NCBI GenBank assembly: GCA_027050975.1
Contig: JALUAR010000086.1
Span: forward strand, 1-19,184
Length of the DNA: 19,184 bases
Direction of reading: 5' to 3'
DNA from: Thermodesulfovibrio sp.
GTDB lineage: Bacteria > Nitrospirota > Thermodesulfovibrionia > Thermodesulfovibrionales > JdFR-85
This document shows positions 15,236-19,184 of this stretch, piece by piece. Under the pieces are notes generated by a model that saw only the letters and a list, made by a program, of their open reading frames with translations, did not search any database and was not told the DNA's origin. The number at the start of each line of letters is the position of its first letter. Position 1 is the stretch's first letter. The position numbers were made by a program, and so were the translations under genes.

Positions 15236-16036
15236 ATGAGGGACGAAATTAAACGAGCGATAGCCTCTGCTATAGTCAGAATCCTGAGACCCATGGTAAG
15301 GATGCTGTTGAGAAACAATATTCCTTATGGCACATTCGCAGATCTTGCCAAATGGGTGTATGTTGATGTTGCCTTCAAAGAGTTTGGTGTGCCTGGCAGA
15401 AAACAGACAATTTCACGAGTTTCCACCATTACCGGACTCACCAGGAAGGAGGTAAAACGGTTAAAAGAGCTACCCGAGCCTGATGATCTCGGAGCATCCG
15501 AAAGATACAACCGTGCAGGAAGGGTTCTAACAGGATGGATCAAGGACCCTCGCTTCCTTGACAGCAATGGAAATCCGAAAGAACTTCCTTTCGAGGGCAG
15601 TGGTGAGAGTTTTGCCCGACTGGTCAGAGAATACAGCGGAGACATCCCACCAAGGGCCATACTGGATGAAATGATCAGAGTTGGTGTGGTTGAACTGAAA
15701 AACAGAAAGGTCCGTCTCCTGTCAAAGGGATATATTGTAAGCAAGAGCGAAATTGACAAGTTAGGTATTATGGGCACGGATGTCAGCGAACTGATTTCAA
15801 CCATTTATCACAACATCACAAGCGATCCTTCGGAGGCATTTCTACAAAGAAAGGTCTCTTATGACAACATCCCTGAAGAAGCAGTACATGAACTTAGAAA
15901 AAGGCTTAAAAAGATGGGTGAGGAGTTTATCGAGAATGTGGATCAGCTACTGTCAGGATACGACAGGGATATTAATCCCTATGTAAAAGGCACCGGCCGG
16001 AAAAAGATCGGTCTTGGTATTTTTTATTTCGAGTAG
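15236..16036 (+). CDS. DUF6502-family protein
   Basis: I start the gene at ATG 15236, giving 266 residues (MRDEIKRAIASAIVRIL). An upstream TTG at 15200 is also in frame but coincides with the -35 box of the promoter. The N-terminal part fits DUF6502: ILRPMVRMLLRNNIPYGTFADLAKWVYVDVAF, then FGVPGRKQTISRVSTITGLTRKEVKRL, which reads like a helix-turn-helix. No catalytic motif is seen. Because such genes often sit, as I recall, directly upstream of DUF5666 lipoproteins, a DNA-binding regulatory role for the cassette is plausible but not shown. No Shine-Dalgarno is present. The DUF5666 gene begins 12 bases after its stop. Confidence 0.83.
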   Translation: MRDEIKRAIASAIVRILRPMVRMLLRNNIPYGTFADLAKWVYVDVAFKEFGVPGRKQTISRVSTITGLTRKEVKRLKELPEPDDLGASERYNRAGRVLTGWIKDPRFLDSNGNPKELPFEGSGESFARLVREYSGDIPPRAILDEMIRVGVVELKNRKVRLLSKGYIVSKSEIDKLGIMGTDVSELISTIYHNITSDPSEAFLQRKVSYDNIPEEAVHELRKRLKKMGEEFIENVDQLLSGYDRDINPYVKGTGRKKIGLGIFYFE

Positions 16037-16048
16037 AAGGGGGTATTT

Positions 16049-17518
16049 ATGATATCAGGCATAAAAGATCTTAAAAGACTGATGGCCTTTCCGGCCGTCA
16101 TGCTAATACTTTTGCTGTCTCTGAGTTCCTGCGGTGGTGGAGGAGGCGGTTCAACCGAATATGCCGGCGGAGGAGTAAGCGGCACCGGAAAATATACGGG
16201 GGTTGTCTCCGGCTTTGGCAGCATCTTTGTCAATGGCATCGAGTTTTCCACCACAGAGGCAACAATTTTAGTGAATGGTCAGTCAGCAACAGAGGCGGAC
16301 CTGGATGTAGGAATGAAGGTAAATATTGTTGCAGAAAATAATGTTGCAACCACTGTAACATTCGAGCCGGAAATTCAAGGCCCGGTAGACAACATAGATC
16401 TCATTAATAACAAACTAATCGTACTGGGACAGACGGTAGTTACTGACAGTTCAACTATTTTCAAAGGATTCTCCAGTCTGAATGACCTGCAAACAGCTGA
16501 TTATCTCTCCATCAGCGGTTTCTATGATGCCAGTATGAACCTGAGGGCAACATTTGTTGAGAAAAAGGCATCTCTTACCAAGATGGAGCTAAAAGGTTAC
16601 GTATCAAATCTCGACGAACAATCAAAACAGTTCGAGATAAATGGGCAGACTATTGATTATAGCGGTATTCAGTCGCCACCGACTCTGAACAATGGTGACT
16701 TTGTCGAGGTAGAAGGAGATCTGTCGGGAACCATCCTCATTGCATCGAAAATAGAACCGGAGATGTCTGTCATTTCCGGCAACCCCGGAGACGAAATGGA
16801 GATTGAGGGAATCATAACCAGTCTTAGTTCACAGACAGATTTTGAGGTAAACGGTCTTTCTGTAAAAACCACATCCCAGACAACTTTTGAAAACGGTACC
16901 AGTGTTGATATAGCCCTGAATACAAGGATTGAGGTGGAAGGCAGCATGGATGACACGGGCACTCTCGTTGCCGAAAAGGTGGAGTTCCGTTTCATGGAGC
17001 AACAGGAGGTGATGATAGTTGGAAGAGTGGATGATGTGAGCCTGGCACAATCCACAGTTACTGTTTTCGGCCTCACAGTAAAAATCAACAATTCAACAGT
17101 AATGAAGGATGAATCGGCTCAGAATCTGATTTATTTCGGACTCAGTGATTTACAGGCAGGTGACTATGTGGAGCTTGGCGGATTTGTTAATGACAGTGGA
17201 GAGATTATCGCAACAAAGCTGGAGAGGATTGATGACCCAGGTCCTGGAAACGATCTGATCAGGGGCCCTGTGGATCAAAACTCGGAAACCCTGACTGCAA
17301 CATCCGCATCCATCAGAATACTCAATCTCCTTGTGGATCTGAACAATCCGGGAGTACAGTTTGAGGACAGAAATGGCAACTCTATTGACAAAAACACATT
17401 TTTTAACACAATCGATGATTCTAAAACCCCCGGAGATATTGTGGAGGCAGAAGGAAACTTTTCCGCATCAGACAATACATTCTATGCGGACAAGGCTGAG
17501 ATTGAAAGAATCAACTAA
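16049..17518 (+). CDS. DUF5666 multi-module lipoprotein
   Basis: The 489-residue protein has a lipoprotein signal ending at LSSC, with Cys28 followed by six glycines. A flexible tether leads to VSGTGKYTGVVSGFGSIFVNGIEF, the usual opening of DUF5666 proteins. By eye I see six related beta-rich modules of 60-90 residues beginning near 50, 108, 180, 250, 322 and 403. Each runs from a G-x-V/I strand, through a phrase such as VNG, to a GDxVEVEG-type strand and a closing IxATKIE. The fold resembles small OB-like barrels. It should be anchored in the outer membrane or on the surface. No enzymatic residues are apparent. AAGGGGG precedes the ATG, and it is followed by a second lipoprotein with a matching N-terminus. 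Confidence 0.85.
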   Translation: MISGIKDLKRLMAFPAVMLILLLSLSSCGGGGGGSTEYAGGGVSGTGKYTGVVSGFGSIFVNGIEFSTTEATILVNGQSATEADLDVGMKVNIVAENNVATTVTFEPEIQGPVDNIDLINNKLIVLGQTVVTDSSTIFKGFSSLNDLQTADYLSISGFYDASMNLRATFVEKKASLTKMELKGYVSNLDEQSKQFEINGQTIDYSGIQSPPTLNNGDFVEVEGDLSGTILIASKIEPEMSVISGNPGDEMEIEGIITSLSSQTDFEVNGLSVKTTSQTTFENGTSVDIALNTRIEVEGSMDDTGTLVAEKVEFRFMEQQEVMIVGRVDDVSLAQSTVTVFGLTVKINNSTVMKDESAQNLIYFGLSDLQAGDYVELGGFVNDSGEIIATKLERIDDPGPGNDLIRGPVDQNSETLTATSASIRILNLLVDLNNPGVQFEDRNGNSIDKNTFFNTIDDSKTPGDIVEAEGNFSASDNTFYADKAEIERIN

Positions 17519-17574
17519 GCAACAAAGCTCAGCATTAGAGCGAATAACCAACAAAAGGAAAAGGAGGTATCAAC

Positions 17575-18771
17575 ATGCAACGTAAGAGGTTAACAGATCA
17601 GAGGAAAGGTCTTGTACTGCTTCTGTTTTTGATTCTCACTGTTGCGCTGTACTCATGCGGTGGCGGAGGTGGAGGAGGCGACGGTTCCACAAGTAGTAGC
17701 AATTCCAGTCTTTACATTACGGATGATATAAGTGACACATATCAACAGGTTCTTGTAACCCTCTACAAGGTGGAGTTTGAGAAGGCATCGGACAAGTCTC
17801 TTGTAACAGCCTTCGAGGATGCACAGGGAGTCACATACGACCTGACGGAACTAAGAGGAGTGATTGAAAAGCTTGGCTCCCTTCCTCAGGGCAGTTACAG
17901 CAAGGTTTATCTGACACTTGGTGAAGAACTGATTCTTGTGGACAACTCCGGAAATGAGCTAAAACCGACCTTTGACGACTCTAATGTATGGACTACCTGT
18001 TCTAACAACAAGTGTGTTATCGAGGTCTCAGGAGCGGCAAATGTCACCGACAACCAGCATGTTATTCTTGATTTTGATCTGAAACAGTTCACTTACGATG
18101 CCACTACCAATAAGGTCAGTGCAAAAATAGTTCTTGATGCCGATGGGTCCGAACACGAAGGCTATTTTGAATTAAAAAGCGATGATTACGAGCTTAAAGG
18201 TATAGTGGATACAATCAATGCAAACAGCGTTGACCTTAAGGTGCTCAAGGCCAAACATTTTATGCCTGACAGCACGATTGTCACCGTCCAGTTTGACAGC
18301 AGCACAGAATTCGATTGCGACGATGATGACGGAAAGTCCTCCTGCAGTGTATCCAGTTCCGCTGATCTTCAGGTGGGTATGAAGGTTGAGGTAGAGGGAA
18401 CATGGAACGGAACAGTCTTTGTGGCAACGAAGATAGAGGTTGATGAGGATGATGACATTGCCTTTACCCCCTGCACAGTGCCTGACAGAAGCATGACGGA
18501 GTACAGTGCATTGAAGGTTCAACCAGAGATTGAGGCTACCGGAACAGATCCTTACACATTCGACTCCACGAACTATACAATTACCGTCTCAGGAAAGACT
18601 ATCTATATAACGAAAGAGACCCGTATCAAAGATGAAACTACAGGCTCGGAAAAGGCCATCTGTGCTGACAGTATCCCATCAACATCAAACAAAATTGAGG
18701 TGAAATACTTTGAAGGACAGGACAGCTCAGGCAGCACAGTCAATATAGCATACAAAATAGAGTTTGAATAA
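17575..18771 (+). CDS. DUF4382 plus DUF5666 lipoprotein
   Basis: The 398-residue protein has a lipoprotein signal ending ALYSC (Cys28) followed by seven glycines and a serine-rich linker. A DUF4382-type domain runs from about 44 to 195 (SLYITDDISDTYQQVLVTLYKVEF, with LTELRG and LPQGSYSKVYLTL). One DUF5666 module occupies about 205-290 (ELKGIVDTINANSVDLKVL; LQVGMKVEVEGTWNGTVFVATKIEVDEDDD), and a third beta-rich region closes the protein (about 310-398). Paired cysteines (142/147, 248/257, 300/362) could form disulfides, and the acidic EFDCDDDDGKSSC and DEDDD runs could bind metal; both are inference. A strong AAAGGAGG precedes the ATG, 56 bases after the previous gene. A terminator follows. 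Function unknown. Confidence 0.85.
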   Translation: MQRKRLTDQRKGLVLLLFLILTVALYSCGGGGGGGDGSTSSSNSSLYITDDISDTYQQVLVTLYKVEFEKASDKSLVTAFEDAQGVTYDLTELRGVIEKLGSLPQGSYSKVYLTLGEELILVDNSGNELKPTFDDSNVWTTCSNNKCVIEVSGAANVTDNQHVILDFDLKQFTYDATTNKVSAKIVLDADGSEHEGYFELKSDDYELKGIVDTINANSVDLKVLKAKHFMPDSTIVTVQFDSSTEFDCDDDDGKSSCSVSSSADLQVGMKVEVEGTWNGTVFVATKIEVDEDDDIAFTPCTVPDRSMTEYSALKVQPEIEATGTDPYTFDSTNYTITVSGKTIYITKETRIKDETTGSEKAICADSIPSTSNKIEVKYFEGQDSSGSTVNIAYKIEFE

Positions 18772-18783
18772 TTAAAACCCTTC

Positions 18784-18819
18784 AAAGAGCCCCTGTGACT
18801 TTCCACAGGGGCTCTTTTT
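18784..18819 (+). terminator. Intrinsic terminator of the lipoprotein cassette
   Basis: A 14-bp perfect stem (18784-18797 with 18804-18817, core GAGCCCCTGTG) closes a 6-base loop, and the arm ends in TTTTT at 18815-18819. It lies 12 bases after the stop of the last lipoprotein gene. Confidence 0.95.
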
Positions 18820-19184
18820 ATCCTGCCAGACAGGAAAGCCTCTTTAAAACTTTTTCTTATTCCTAAAAAATGTGCTTCTATTCCCTTTAGAACTACTTCT
18901 TCAAATTTTCATTTAAAGTTATCCCTCTCTCCTGTTTACCGTTCTGTTTAAAAAAATTGTATTCCATAAAAAATTATACTATCAAGGTCAGGGGAATAAT
19001 GAGATAGGAAGGATCATCTTATAGAAAGGGACAGTCGGTTAGAGAGATTTACAACTCAAGATATTTACTTAAACTTATAATCTTTATCCCAGGAGTGTCC
19101 ACCTCCGGTGTTTTGATAATTTAACAATTTACATAGTTAGGTGGACAGTCCCGGTTAAGGCAATTAAAGGGATAAATTTAAAGG
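18820..19184. other. Gene-free AT-rich tail of the window
   Basis: No ORF with a plausible start and ribosome site was found on either strand. The stretch is AT-rich except for the inverted repeat at 19096-19147 and a related GGGACAGTC at 19028-19036. Confidence 0.6.
19096..19147. repeat. Inverted repeat TGTCCACCT...AGGTGGACA, possible mobile-element or REP-like end
   Basis: TGTCCACCT (19096-19104) and AGGTGGACA (19139-19147) are perfect 9-base complements around a 34-base AT-rich loop. The right arm runs on as GGACAGTC-CC-GGTTA, and a similar GGACAGTC-GGTTA occurs at 19029-19041. Hairpins with GGGACAGTCC-type arms remind me of ends of IS200-like or REP-associated transposase elements, but no transposase is in view. 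Confidence 0.45.

Noticed and set aside
18820..19184. CRISPR array or tRNA gene in the right-hand intergenic region
   Set aside because: No regularly spaced repeats and no cloverleaf-forming sequence were found; only one inverted repeat and one short direct repeat.

Overview
The window looks like a chromosomal segment of a diderm (Gram-negative-type) bacterium of moderate GC content. Evidence for a diderm is three predicted lipoproteins, a DUF3108 envelope protein, an LPS-type family 2 glycosyltransferase and a UDP-glucose dehydrogenase. The cytochrome c lipoprotein, the transporter-sensor kinase with its sigma-54 regulator, and the DUF294/exonuclease/symporter set together suggest a respiring or anaerobic lineage such as Nitrospirota or Desulfobacterota. 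That placement is inference from gene content; no rRNA or marker gene is present.

Layout. (1) 1-1105: the end of an Hsp20 gene converges on a leftward pair, a cytochrome c lipoprotein and a macrodomain protein. (2) 1255-9059: a tightly packed rightward run with overlapping or nearly abutting genes: HD-domain phosphohydrolase, DUF3108 protein, glycosyltransferase, UDP-glucose dehydrogenase, a 58-residue membrane peptide, a 982-residue symporter-histidine kinase of the CbrA type, and an NtrC-type response regulator of the CbrB type. (3) 9060-13993: a control region with GTTAC-N5-GTAAC palindromes and a consensus sigma-54 promoter, then a cNMP/CBS/DUF294 protein, a DEDDh exonuclease, a stand-alone sodium:solute symporter and a strong terminator. 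(4) 14024-14908: a sigma-70 promoter, a two-helix membrane protein and a membrane-anchored TPR protein. (5) 15200-18819: a consensus sigma-70 promoter, a DUF6502 protein, two polyglycine lipoproteins (DUF5666; DUF4382 plus DUF5666) and a strong terminator. (6) 18820-19184: no gene seen, but an inverted repeat that may mark the edge of a small mobile or REP-like element.

How the genes may work together. The most coherent system is a regulatory circuit. A kinase whose sensor is a transporter fold, with a CbrX-like peptide in front of it, pairs with a sigma-54 activator. The next promoter downstream is a consensus sigma-54 promoter with palindromic candidate enhancers, and it drives an operon containing a transporter related to the sensor's own transporter domain. 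The DUF294 protein of that operon appears to have lost its nucleotidyltransferase active site, so it is more likely a ligand-sensing regulator than an enzyme. A second, poorly described unit is the DUF6502-DUF5666-DUF4382 envelope cassette.

A recurring feature is that several promoter-proximal genes (1255, 9298, 14069, 15236) start within about 0-9 bases of their predicted transcription start, three of them without a Shine-Dalgarno, whereas most operon-internal genes have good ones. All functions are read from sequence motifs and recalled family knowledge; no database search was run.
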